Source: Bauldia sp963759235
GTDB lineage: Bacteria; Pseudomonadota; Alphaproteobacteria; Rhizobiales; Kaistiaceae
Direction of reading: 5' to 3'
Assembly (NCBI GenBank): GCA_963759235.1
Contig: CAVWYO010000010.1
Span: 248,001 to 312,000, forward strand
DNA length: 64,000 nucleotides
Part shown: positions 16,108 through 24,098 of the stretch, one piece after another
Layout: every line of letters starts with the position of its first letter
Numbering within the stretch: position 1 is the first letter of the stretch
The notes under the pieces: model-generated
Told to the model about the DNA's origin: nothing
The model's database searches: none
What the model saw: the letters and a program-made list of their open reading frames with translations, nothing else
Made by a program: the position numbers and the translations under genes

Positions 16108-17769
16108 ATGACTGCCACCCGCACCGGCGGCCGAATCCTGGCCGATGCGCTCGGCCGCAACGGCATCGAGCGCGCCTTCTGCGTTCCCGGCGAGAGCTAT
16201 CTGGCGCTCCTCGACGCGCTCTACGATTCGCCGATCCGGGTCACCACCTGCCGCCAGGAGGGCGGCGCCGCGATGGCGGCGGAGGCGTGGGGCAAGCTCA
16301 CCGGGCGCCCCGGCATCGTCATGGCGACGCGCGGACCCGGCGCGACCAACGCCTCGGCCGGTCTTCACGTCGGCCGCCAGGACTCGACGCCGATGATCCT
16401 GCTCCTCGGCCAGGTCGCCCGCCACATGCGCGAGCGGGAGGCGTTTCAGGAGATCAACATCAAGGCGTTCTTCGGCGAGGTGGCAAAATGGGTCGCCGAG
16501 ATCGATCGCGCCGAGCGTATTCCGGAATTCGTCAGCCGGGCCTTTCACGAGGCGACGTCGGGACGGCCGGGACCGGTCGTGCTCGGCTTGCCGGAGGACA
16601 TGCTGCGCGAGGAGGCGGCGGTCGCCGACGTTGCGCCGTGGGCGCAGGTCGAGACCTATCCCGGCCTCACCCAGATGGCGCAGCTCCAGAAGATGCTGTG
16701 GGCGGCAAAGCGGCCGCTGGTGGTGCTGGGCGGTCCGCGCTGGAGCGAGAGCGCCGTCGCCAGCCTGCGACGCTTCGCCGAGCGCTTCGACGTTCCGGTC
16801 GCCTGCTCCTTCCGACGCCAGACGCTGTTCGACAACGAGCACCCGAACTACGCCGGCGATTTCGGCCTCGGCGTCAACCCGGCGCTGGCGGCGCGGATCA
16901 GGGAAGCGGATCTTTTGCTTCTCGTCGGCGGCCGGATGAGCGAGATGCCGTCGGGCGGATATGCCCACATCGCCATCCCCGAACCCGGCCAGACCCTGGT
17001 TCACGTCCATCCCGGCGCGGAAGAGCTTGGCCGGGTGTACCGTCCGACCCTGGCGATCCACGCCAGCCCGACCGCCTTCGCCGCGGCGCTGGAAGGCCTC
17101 GAGCCGCCGCACGCGATTGTCTGGCAGGCGGAGACCCTCGCCGCCAACGACTCCTACCGGTCGTGGACGGCGCCGGTGAAGAATCCCGGTCCGGTTCAGC
17201 TCAGCGAGATCATAGCATGGCTGCGCGAGCGCCTGCCCGACGACGCGGTGATCGCCAACGGTGCCGGCAACTATTCGGGCTGGCTGCACCGCTTCTTCCG
17301 CTATCGCCGCTTCGGCACCCAGCTCGCCCCGACCTCCGGCTCGATGGGCTACGGCATGCCGGCGGCGATCGCCGCCAAGCTGCAGAACCCCGACCGCACC
17401 GTGGTCGCCTTCGCCGGCGACGGCTGCTTCCAGATGACCAGCCAGGAATTCGCCACCGCCGTGCAAGACAAGGCGGCGATCGTCGTCATCGTCGTCAACA
17501 ACGGCATCCACGGCACCATTCGCATGCACCAGGAACGCGACTATCCCGGTCGGGCGATCGCCACCGATCTGGTCGATCCGGACTTTGCCGCGCTTGCCCG
17601 CGCCCATGGCGGTCACGGCGAGACGGTGACGCGGACGGGGGATTTCGCAGCCGCCTTCAACAACGCCGTGCATTCCGGCAAGCCGGCGATCATCGACCTC
17701 AAATTCGATCCCGAGGCGATCACCCCGACCCGAACGATGTCCGAAATCCGCGGCAGCGGCCGCCGCTGA
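16108..17769 (+). CDS. ThDP-dependent enzyme, acetolactate synthase-like
   Basis: 553 residues in the three-domain ThDP layout. The PYR domain has the activating Glu in CRQEGGAA (E51) and GPGATNASAGLHVGRQDSTP. The middle domain is 190-330. The PP domain has the diphosphate motif GDGCFQM...VVNNG (residues about 435-470) and GSMGYGMPAAIAAK. The family includes acetolactate synthase, glyoxylate carboligase and several decarboxylases. The low overall match and absence of a regulatory-subunit gene argue against the biosynthetic ALS, so a catabolic 2-oxo-acid lyase is likely. ATG 16108 has GGAG five bases upstream. It is probably co-transcribed with the nucleoside hydrolase 66 bp downstream. Confidence 0.85.
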   Translation: MTATRTGGRILADALGRNGIERAFCVPGESYLALLDALYDSPIRVTTCRQEGGAAMAAEAWGKLTGRPGIVMATRGPGATNASAGLHVGRQDSTPMILLLGQVARHMREREAFQEINIKAFFGEVAKWVAEIDRAERIPEFVSRAFHEATSGRPGPVVLGLPEDMLREEAAVADVAPWAQVETYPGLTQMAQLQKMLWAAKRPLVVLGGPRWSESAVASLRRFAERFDVPVACSFRRQTLFDNEHPNYAGDFGLGVNPALAARIREADLLLLVGGRMSEMPSGGYAHIAIPEPGQTLVHVHPGAEELGRVYRPTLAIHASPTAFAAALEGLEPPHAIVWQAETLAANDSYRSWTAPVKNPGPVQLSEIIAWLRERLPDDAVIANGAGNYSGWLHRFFRYRRFGTQLAPTSGSMGYGMPAAIAAKLQNPDRTVVAFAGDGCFQMTSQEFATAVQDKAAIVVIVVNNGIHGTIRMHQERDYPGRAIATDLVDPDFAALARAHGGHGETVTRTGDFAAAFNNAVHSGKPAIIDLKFDPEAITPTRTMSEIRGSGRR

Positions 17770-17835
17770 ACGCGTGGTCGGAAACCCGCTTCGCATTCAC
17801 CGGAAATCCGCGGGCCACGGAAGAAGGCGCCGACC

Positions 17836-18834
17836 GTGAAGGTCATCTACGACACCGACATCGGCTGGATGAACGACGACTGCATCGCGGCGCTGATGGC
17901 GCTCTGCTCCCCTGAACTCGAGGTTCTCGGCATCACGCCGATCATGGGCAATTACGACCTCTCTTACGAAGTCGCCTGCGCGCTCCGCCTGCTGGAGGCG
18001 ACTGGCCGGGAGACCGTGCCGGTCTGTCCGGGCTTCGACCGCCCTCTCCTTCATGAGCGGAGCCGCTATGCGGATGCCATGTGGGGCGAGTGGGCGACGT
18101 TTCCGGAAGAGCTCGACCTGCCGGCCGGGCTTCCCAAGCTGAAGGCCGATCCGCGCCATGCCACCGACTTCATCATCGAGACCGTGCGGGCCAATCCCGG
18201 CGCGGTGACCATCCTTGCCGTCGGGCCGCTGACCAATCTCGCCGTCGCCATTCGCAAGGCGCCGGATATCGTCGGCCTGGTTCGCCGGGCGGTCATCATG
18301 GGCGGCGGCATCGGCCTCTTTCCCGGCGGATGGGGAAACAGCACGCCGTTGTCGGAGTTCAATTTCTGGGTCGATCCGGAAGCGGCGCGGATCGTGCTGC
18401 GCTCGGCCCTGCCGACGGTGCTGGTGCCGATCAATGTCTGTCGCCAGACTCACTTGCCGAAGCGCTTCGTGGAAACCATCGCCCACTCGACCACGGCGAA
18501 GACGGGGGTTGCCGATCTGTTCAGGACCTGGACCCTGCCGCTTTTCGAATCGCTGGTGCGCGAGAACCACCTGGCCTATGGCCTCTACGATTCCTGCATT
18601 GTCGGCTATGCGATCCGCCCGGGTCTTTTCCAGACCACCGAACTCTGCGTCGACGTGGTGACCCATCCCGGCCCGCAATACGGCATGAGCATCGCCTACG
18701 AGCCGGGCGAGCGCATCGTCGACGACGAGAATATCCGCTTCCCCATCGAGGATCCGCCGCCGCCCATTACCGTCGTCCGTCACGTCGACTTCGACGGACT
18801 GGTCTCGCTCTACCTGGAAACCGTGGGCGCCTGA
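17836..18834 (+). CDS. Nucleoside hydrolase family protein
   Basis: 332 residues. It starts with KVIYDTDIGWMNDDCIAAL, the family's metal/ribose-binding N-terminus in a variant form, and has VTILAVGPLTNLAVAIRK, VIMGGGIG, EFNFWVDPEAARIVL and SCIVGYAI. These mark the inosine-uridine preferring nucleoside hydrolase fold, which splits N-ribosides into base and sugar with a bound calcium. The first acidic site reads DTDIGWMNDD rather than the more usual DTDIGPDCDD or DTDPGIDD, so the sugar or leaving group may differ. Its place after a ThDP enzyme suggests a catabolic role. Confidence 0.85.
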   Translation: MKVIYDTDIGWMNDDCIAALMALCSPELEVLGITPIMGNYDLSYEVACALRLLEATGRETVPVCPGFDRPLLHERSRYADAMWGEWATFPEELDLPAGLPKLKADPRHATDFIIETVRANPGAVTILAVGPLTNLAVAIRKAPDIVGLVRRAVIMGGGIGLFPGGWGNSTPLSEFNFWVDPEAARIVLRSALPTVLVPINVCRQTHLPKRFVETIAHSTTAKTGVADLFRTWTLPLFESLVRENHLAYGLYDSCIVGYAIRPGLFQTTELCVDVVTHPGPQYGMSIAYEPGERIVDDENIRFPIEDPPPPITVVRHVDFDGLVSLYLETVGA

Positions 18835-18890
18835 GCGCCCGGCCGCATCGCCCAATCGCGGGTGACTGCAATGCCCCGTCGACTTGCGGC

Positions 18891-18920
18891 TTGATTGCTC
18901 GTAAAGAGAGTATTAGATAT
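18891..18920 (+). promoter_or_regulatory. Possible promoter of the RiPP protease-precursor unit
   Basis: A locally AT-rich patch in otherwise GC-rich DNA: TTGATT (18891-18896), 16 bp, then TTAGAT (18913-18918). It lies 72 bp before the protease GTG start and is the only obvious promoter-like element in the gap after the nucleoside hydrolase. Confidence 0.35.
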
Positions 18921-18991
18921 GTGTAGCACTTATAACGATCAAAGCCCGGCCGAAGTCGTCCAGTGCCGAGGCTTCTTGAGGGGGTGGAGAC

Positions 18992-21241
18992 GTGCCGTCG
19001 AGCGCGACCTCCAATATCGACCGCGTTCCCGGGCTGCGGGAACTCTCCGAAAGCTGCGTGGCGGCGCCCCGGATTTCCGTCGCCGTCATTGACGGGCCGA
19101 TCGACCTTGCCCACCCGGCATTCGGCAACGCCAACCTGGTTGAGCTTCCCGAGAACGTCAGGACGTCGCGGCTGGTCGAACCGAGCCGGGCTCACGGCAC
19201 CCACGTTGCGAGCATCCTTTTCGGCCAGCCGGGCGGGCCGGTGGTCGGCGTCGTGCCATCATGCCCCGGCCTCCTCGTTTCGGTCTTCGCCGACAGCGAG
19301 GATGGTGGCGTTCGCCCTTGCGCCGAGACCGATCTGGCGCGGGCTATTCGCCTGGCGCAGGGGCGCGGCGCCAACGTCATCAATATCAGCGCCGGCCGGC
19401 TGTCGGGACCGGGCACCGCCGGCGCCCACCTCGAGGACGCCATTCGGCGATGCGTCGACTCCGGGGTGCTGATCGTCGCCGCGGCGGGAAATGACGGCTG
19501 CGACTGCCTGCAGGTGCCGGCCGCCCTGGCGGGCGTGCTCGCCGTCGGCGCGATGGACGAGGCGGGCGAACCGGTCGGCTTCAGCAATTGGGGCGCCGCC
19601 TATCGCGAACACGGCGTGCTTGCCCCGGGCACCAACGTCATCGGAGCGGAAGTGGGAGGCGGAACGGTTGCGCTCTCCGGCACCAGCTTCGCCACGCCGC
19701 TCGTCGCCGGCGCGGTGGCGCTGCTCATGGCCAAGCTGGTCGAGCAGGGCCGGCCGCCCGACGGAAGGATCGTCCTCAACGCGATCCTCGAGGGTGCCGA
19801 CAGCTGCGATATCGGGCTCCGCGGAAGCTGCGAGCGTTTTCTGGCGGGCGCGCTGAACGTCGCCGGCGCGACCAAGCGCATAGCGCCGCCGCGCGCCACG
19901 ATCGGCGCCGCGCGACCGGCGGTGATCCAACCGGCGCATTCGGGACATGAGAAAAGGAGTGAAGCGATGGAGCAGGAGCTGGGCGGCATCGGGTCGGGGC
20001 CGGAAGCGGACACGGCCGCGACTTCGATTGATGCGATGGCGGAAGCGCTGAGGTCGATGGAAAGCACCATCGCCGGGCTCGGCCGGACGCTCGGTTCGAT
20101 CCGGGCGTCCGGGCTCCAGCCGGCCCCGGTCCCGCGCGCCGGACCGGCGGACGGACGAGCCGAGATCGAGCCGCCGGCGCGAGACGACGCCATTCGGTCG
20201 AACCTTTTGGCCCCCTCGATCGTCGCGCGCCGGCGAACCGCCGGGCGGATGGCCGTCCCGGCGGCCGGCCGCGATCTGGTCGCGCCTGCGGCGTGCTGCG
20301 ACGCCTGCGCGGCGCGGGAGGCCCGCCAACTGGTCTACGCCCTTGGCAAGGTGGGCTACGATTTCGGCACCGAGGCGCGGATGGATTCAATCCAGAGCCA
20401 GTTGGAGAACCGAATACAGACCCCGGGCCGTCGCCCCTCTGCGTTGAATCCGACCGACCTCGTTCAATTCCTCCGCCTCTCACCGGCTCATGCGCCGGCG
20501 ATCACCTGGACGCTGAATCTCGACGAGACGCCGATTTACGCGATCCGGCCCGAAGGCGATTTCCTCGAGGAGACATACGCCGACCTGGTCAGAACGCTGG
20601 ACGAGCAGACGACGTCGGCGGCGACGGCTGCCGGAACCCCACCGCCGGAGGCGGGTGAACCGAACAAGGGGAAGAAGACCACGGCGCCACCGATCCCGCC
20701 GCCCCCCGTGGAGCGGATGTCGCTGCCGGGCATCGTCAACGGTCAAGTCGAACTGATGAACGGCCTGGTCGTGCCGACGGTCCGGCCGGCACTCGGCGCC
20801 ATGTTCACCTGGTCGACGGATGCTTTGATCGATGCGCTGGAAAAGTTTCCACGCCCCGTTCCGCCCCCCATGGAGGACAAGCCGGGCACGCCGTTCGACC
20901 CACGAGACGGCTTGCGGACGTTTCTCCACCGGATCTACGAGGAGATGCGGAACGTTGGCCTCGCGCCGCAAGACCGGGCGCTGAACTTCGCCGCGACCAA
21001 CGCCTACCAGGCCAACGATATCTTCGTGAAGATACGCGGCCGCAACATCCACATCGAGAAGTTCGAGGTCGTCCGCAGCCCGGTCATGCGGCCGGAGTCG
21101 GACTGCTGGGACGTCAAGATGACGTTCTACAATCCCGCCGACCTGACGACCAATCCGCGCGAGGTCTACTTCTACACCATCGACGTGAGCGACGTGGTAC
21201 CGGTCGCGATCGGCAAGCCACGCCACTGGACGACGTACTGA
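18992..21241 (+). CDS. Subtilisin-like serine protease with PatG-type C-terminal region (cyanobactin maturation protease family, PatA/PatG)
   Basis: 749 residues, GTG start with GGTGGAGAC just before it. Residues 25-285 form an S8 peptidase with an intact triad: D34 (VAVIDGP), H68 (AHGTHVASI) and S232 (SGTSFATP), plus oxyanion N167 (AAAGNDG). No signal peptide is seen, so it is cytoplasmic. Residues 326-375 may be coiled coil. From about 430 the protein resembles the non-catalytic part of PatG: CDACAAREARQLVYALGKVGYDFGTE, a Pro-rich linker at 545-575 and RGRNIHIEKFEVVRSPVMRPESDCWDVKMTFYNP near the end. Known PatA/PatG proteases cut leader and follower from cyanobactin precursors and PatG macrocyclises. 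The PatG oxidase domain is absent here. The putative precursor gene lies 121 bp downstream. Confidence 0.9.
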   Translation: MPSSATSNIDRVPGLRELSESCVAAPRISVAVIDGPIDLAHPAFGNANLVELPENVRTSRLVEPSRAHGTHVASILFGQPGGPVVGVVPSCPGLLVSVFADSEDGGVRPCAETDLARAIRLAQGRGANVINISAGRLSGPGTAGAHLEDAIRRCVDSGVLIVAAAGNDGCDCLQVPAALAGVLAVGAMDEAGEPVGFSNWGAAYREHGVLAPGTNVIGAEVGGGTVALSGTSFATPLVAGAVALLMAKLVEQGRPPDGRIVLNAILEGADSCDIGLRGSCERFLAGALNVAGATKRIAPPRATIGAARPAVIQPAHSGHEKRSEAMEQELGGIGSGPEADTAATSIDAMAEALRSMESTIAGLGRTLGSIRASGLQPAPVPRAGPADGRAEIEPPARDDAIRSNLLAPSIVARRRTAGRMAVPAAGRDLVAPAACCDACAAREARQLVYALGKVGYDFGTEARMDSIQSQLENRIQTPGRRPSALNPTDLVQFLRLSPAHAPAITWTLNLDETPIYAIRPEGDFLEETYADLVRTLDEQTTSAATAAGTPPPEAGEPNKGKKTTAPPIPPPPVERMSLPGIVNGQVELMNGLVVPTVRPALGAMFTWSTDALIDALEKFPRPVPPPMEDKPGTPFDPRDGLRTFLHRIYEEMRNVGLAPQDRALNFAATNAYQANDIFVKIRGRNIHIEKFEVVRSPVMRPESDCWDVKMTFYNPADLTTNPREVYFYTIDVSDVVPVAIGKPRHWTTY

Positions 21242-21325
21242 CAGGTTTGCGCTTCCCGAGGCCGGCTCGTGGCGACGGCCTCCCATCGAGCGTTCTGGCG
21301 CTCGCCCCTATCGCCGCAAAAACCG

Positions 21326-21343
21326 GGGGACCCTTCGGTCCCC
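21326..21343 (+). other. Strong hairpin in the leader of the precursor-peptide gene
   Basis: GGGGACC (21326-21332), loop CTTC and GGTCCCC (21337-21343) form a perfect 7-bp stem that ends 7 bases before the AGGAGG of the short peptide gene. There is no T-run, so it is not a classical terminator. It may block exonuclease decay or mark a processing site, giving a separate, more stable precursor mRNA. Confidence 0.5.
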
Positions 21344-21362
21344 GCGCAACAGGAGGATAGTC

Positions 21363-21539
21363 ATGAATCTGCCAATCCAGTCCGCCCCGATCGATCGCGC
21401 CAATCGTGCCATCAACATGCAGGCCTCGGCGCGCGGGATCATGCCGCAAGCTTTTCCAGATATCTGCCCCATTTGCGACCTGCTGCCGGCGCCTATATCA
21501 GGAATCTGCAAGATCATCTGCCAGACCGCATTGAAGTAG
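21363..21539 (+). CDS. Candidate RiPP precursor peptide (58 aa, Cys-containing C-terminus)
   Basis: The 58-codon frame runs from ATG 21363 to TAG 21537-21539 with a perfect AGGAGG (21351-21356) at ideal distance, the best ribosome site in this region. The N-terminal half (MNLPIQSAPIDRANRAIN and MQASARG) is polar, as expected for a leader. The C-terminal half holds all four cysteines: C35, C38, C49 and C53, in FPDICPICDLLPAP and ISGICKIICQTALK. Base composition drops in the second half relative to the flanks. It follows a PatA/PatG-like protease, faces a TOMM-type C/YcaO/SagB operon and is followed by a hairpin terminator. I infer a substrate of the neighbouring enzymes. Core boundaries and any thiazole, disulfide or macrocycle are unknown. 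Confidence 0.72.
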   Translation: MNLPIQSAPIDRANRAINMQASARGIMPQAFPDICPICDLLPAPISGICKIICQTALK

Positions 21540-21560
21540 ACGCCCACACGATTGTCAGGC

Positions 21561-21589
21561 CGCCTCCCCGCAGCCCACGCGGGGAGGTG
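21561..21589. terminator. Bidirectional hairpin between convergent RiPP units
   Basis: CGCCTCCCCGC (21561-21571) pairs with GCGGGGAGGTG (21579-21589), 11 bp with one G-T pair and a 7-base loop. It sits 22 bp after the precursor stop and 21 bp beyond the end of the opposing GDCCVxC gene. No clear T-run is present on either side. Confidence 0.6.
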
Positions 21590-21609
21590 CGTCCCACTCC
21601 TTACGCGAT

Positions 21610-21873
21610 TCAATGCCGCATGTTCGAAGCTGGGCGATGGCAAGAAGGACCGCAGCTCGCGTCTCCTCCCGCCGCCCGCGCAACTTGAACCGGCGGGCAC
21701 GGGACGCTGCCGTAGGAGCAGAACACGCAGCAGTCGCCGGGCTTCGGCTTGAGCAGCGCGCCGCAGCCAGGGCATTCGTAGAGGTAGCGGCATGCGTCGG
21801 TCGGCATCTCTTCCGTCGACCGACGGCCGCATCGCGGGCAGATGAGCACCGATTGCGTGACCAGCGCCGTCAC
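21610..21873 (-). CDS. GDCCVxC domain-containing small cysteine-rich protein
   Basis: 87 residues with nine cysteines in the family core: ICPRCG (C12, C15), DACRYLYECPGCG (C28, C34, C37) and the hallmark GDCCVFCSYGSVPCPP (C48, C49, C52, C59). The family is widespread in bacteria, sometimes with selenocysteine, and has no settled function; the CxxC pairs suggest metal binding or thiol redox. The start is GTG 21873, overlapping the stop of the 742-residue gene by four bases (GTGA), so it is translated as part of the RiPP-type operon. The C-terminal tail after residue 62 looks non-conserved. Confidence 0.82.
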   Translation of the reverse strand: MTALVTQSVLICPRCGRRSTEEMPTDACRYLYECPGCGALLKPKPGDCCVFCSYGSVPCPPVQVARAAGGDASCGPSCHRPASNMRH

Positions 21874-24098
21874 GGCTCCTCGCGGGTCGTTGTGGAAGCG
21901 TCCGGATCGGACGGCGGATGTTCCGCTGCTTCTTCCCGTCGCTTAACGTCGACTCGCACGATAGCTAGCGCCTCAAGTCCGCGGTACAAGCGCTCGGCGT
22001 CTACCGCGGTCTTGCCGAGGATCACGGCCAGCGAGCCGAGCGGCATATACGCGCCGTCCCGCAGGGGCGCGACAGCTTCCGCCTCGCGCCCGGTGAGTGT
22101 CGCCGGGGCGAGGCGCCGCCGGAAGCGGAGAGTCAGGCGATCGTCGCCCCCCTCCACCGCCAGGACCGCCGGCGACAGCCCAACGATCAGGCCGCCGGTG
22201 AGACGGATTCGGCTGGCAGGATCGAGCGCCACGGTCTCCTCACCATAGACCGCCGTCTCCACCCTCGTGCGCAGCGCGACGGTCAGCGCCTGTTCACGCG
22301 TGGCCGGAATATCCAGGCCGAGATTGTGATCGACCAGGATCGTGCCGCCGCCAAGTTGCGAGAACGCCGGACAGAGCGTCGCGACAGCGCCCTGGACCAG
22401 CCGCACCAGCGTCAGGCGTGGACGGATATAGGCTGGCGCGGCGCCGGCCGGGTCCAGCCAGAGGATCGAAGCGCCGGGCCCGCCGAATGATCGACGCGGC
22501 CGCATGGTCTCCGTCGCCGCGCGCACAGCCGGATATTCGTCGGCGCGGCTTGCGGTACCCTCCGGCCACGCCGCCGCGATCCGCTCGGCGATGGCTTCGC
22601 TGATGTCCAGGTCGAGTTGACGGCGGGTGTATTTGCGCACGCCGAGGATGGTGCCGACGGCACTGGCCGACAGCGCCTCCGGCGGTTCGACGGCGAGCCA
22701 GGCAAGGGCGGCGCGCAGCCAGGCAAGCTGAGCCGGGCGGGATTGCCGTTCCAGCTCGGCGCCGGCGAGGAGAGCGTTCATCTCCATGACTTCCCCGAAG
22801 TTCCGGATGCCCGCCGACGTGGCGAACGCGGCGTCGAGGGCGGCGCGTTGCAACGCCGGCTCGCCGCGCCGCCCATGGATGCGGGCGCGGTTCATGGCGT
22901 TCCGAAAGACAAGCCGTTGGTCCGCGTCACGGTCGGCGAGCACCGCGCCGATCTGCTCGGCGAGCGCGACGGCGCGATCCATCTCGCCCGCGGCAGCTAA
23001 TGCCGCGGCGAAGTCGTCGAGCGGGATGAGATCCTCGACGGCCATGGATTCGCTGGCCGCCATGCGCGCGGCGAGCGGCGCGAGATCCCCGGCCCGGTCG
23101 GCGATCTGGCCGGCGGCCACGGCCGCCTCGAGCCGCAAGCGGTCGAGCCTCTGGCGCACCACCTCCGACGCCTGGCGCGACGGCGGCGGCAGCGCGATCA
23201 TTTCGCTGAATCGCCCGTGATGGCGCAGCAGTTCCTGGCGGCGGACGTCGGCGGTCGCCATCTTCTCAGGCGTCCTCGCGACGTGGCGGGCGCGCGTGGC
23301 GAGCGCCTCCGCCAGCTCGACGCCGCCCGCCCGCTCGATCGCCGCGCTGGTGGCCGTGATCGCCGCGCTGTCGGCGAAATAGGCGGTGCAGAAGGTCTGG
23401 GCCAACGCCTTCAGGCCATCGTCCTTCGCCTCGAGGTCGGCCATGGCGTCGAAGTCGCGACCCGCCGAACGCGGATCCGTATCGCGATAGGCGGGGGGAA
23501 CGAGAAAATGGCTGGTCGCAACGGGAACGACGAAGGCGTTGCCGATCGTGATCCCGAACTCCGCCGCCAGCGCGCGTGGAAGCAGGCCGGGGAAGAAGCG
23601 GAGGAGGCGCCGCTGCTCGGGAGACAGGGTGTCCGACGCTAGGCCGACCGGCGGTCCCTCGATGCCGCGACGCCGCTCGAAAACCGGCCGCCCGATCGCA
23701 TTCGCCGGCGGCTCGTCGCCGATGAGGACGAGCGAGACGTTGCGGCGCTTGAGGAACAGGAAGAACCACTCATTGTCCTGGCGAAGCGGAAGCCCGTAGC
23801 GAGGGGCGAGCACCGCGATCAGGCCGTTTGGCGGCAGGGCCGCCGCGATCCGCGTCGCGGCCTCGTAAGCCTCGAGCACCACGGGGTCGCCGAGCGCGGC
23901 GATGTCGATATCGTCGGTGACGGTGGCGGCCGCGGCCGGCGCCGACCTTTGCGGCAGCGTCACGCCGAGCACGGTGGCGAGCTGCGCCGCGGCCTCTCGC
24001 GGCCGCCACGCGCCGAGCACCAGGTCGACATAGCGCAGCCTCGGTGGCTCGGCCGCGGCCGGCGATTCCGGCGTCGCCGTGCTTTCGCCGCTATCCAT
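21870..24098 (-). CDS. Unrecognised 742-residue protein in the RiPP operon
   Basis: I do not recognise a family. Residues about 20-220 look like an alpha/beta domain, with VDLVLGAWRPREAA, LIAVLAPRYGLPLRQDNEWFFLFLKRRNVSLVLIGDEPP, and later ITIGNAFVVPVATSHFLVPP. Residues 220-480 are Ala/Arg-rich helices resembling TPR or other solenoid repeats (DRAVALAEQIGAVLADRDADQR, RRGEPALQRAALDAAF). The last 200 residues are more beta-rich (GGGTILVDHNLGLDIPATREQ, RIRLTGGLIVGLSPAVLAVEGG) and end with a helix like a winged helix (LGSLAVILGKTAVDAERLYRGL). No signal or membrane segment is seen. Its start overlaps the SagB-like gene by 8 bp and its stop overlaps the GDCCVxC gene, so it belongs to the locus. A scaffold or partner role is possible. 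Confidence 0.8.
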   Translation of the reverse strand: MDSGESTATPESPAAAEPPRLRYVDLVLGAWRPREAAAQLATVLGVTLPQRSAPAAAATVTDDIDIAALGDPVVLEAYEAATRIAAALPPNGLIAVLAPRYGLPLRQDNEWFFLFLKRRNVSLVLIGDEPPANAIGRPVFERRRGIEGPPVGLASDTLSPEQRRLLRFFPGLLPRALAAEFGITIGNAFVVPVATSHFLVPPAYRDTDPRSAGRDFDAMADLEAKDDGLKALAQTFCTAYFADSAAITATSAAIERAGGVELAEALATRARHVARTPEKMATADVRRQELLRHHGRFSEMIALPPPSRQASEVVRQRLDRLRLEAAVAAGQIADRAGDLAPLAARMAASESMAVEDLIPLDDFAAALAAAGEMDRAVALAEQIGAVLADRDADQRLVFRNAMNRARIHGRRGEPALQRAALDAAFATSAGIRNFGEVMEMNALLAGAELERQSRPAQLAWLRAALAWLAVEPPEALSASAVGTILGVRKYTRRQLDLDISEAIAERIAAAWPEGTASRADEYPAVRAATETMRPRRSFGGPGASILWLDPAGAAPAYIRPRLTLVRLVQGAVATLCPAFSQLGGGTILVDHNLGLDIPATREQALTVALRTRVETAVYGEETVALDPASRIRLTGGLIVGLSPAVLAVEGGDDRLTLRFRRRLAPATLTGREAEAVAPLRDGAYMPLGSLAVILGKTAVDAERLYRGLEALAIVRVDVKRREEAAEHPPSDPDASTTTREEP

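Noticed and set aside
15997..17796. Leftward open frame of about 600 codons opposite the ThDP enzyme
   Set aside because: The plus strand encodes a complete ThDP enzyme with conserved motifs; the antisense product is Arg/Asp-rich without family features.
18824..18839. GGGCGC-CTGA-GCGCCC hairpin at the nucleoside hydrolase stop as a terminator
   Set aside because: Stem of only six pairs, no T-run and overlap with the stop codon; too weak to call.
18919..19092. Short frame MCSTYNDQSPAEVVQCRGF as an alternative precursor peptide upstream of the protease
   Set aside because: No Shine-Dalgarno before its ATG, overlap of about 100 bp with the protease gene, and an Arg-rich end that looks like a shadow frame.
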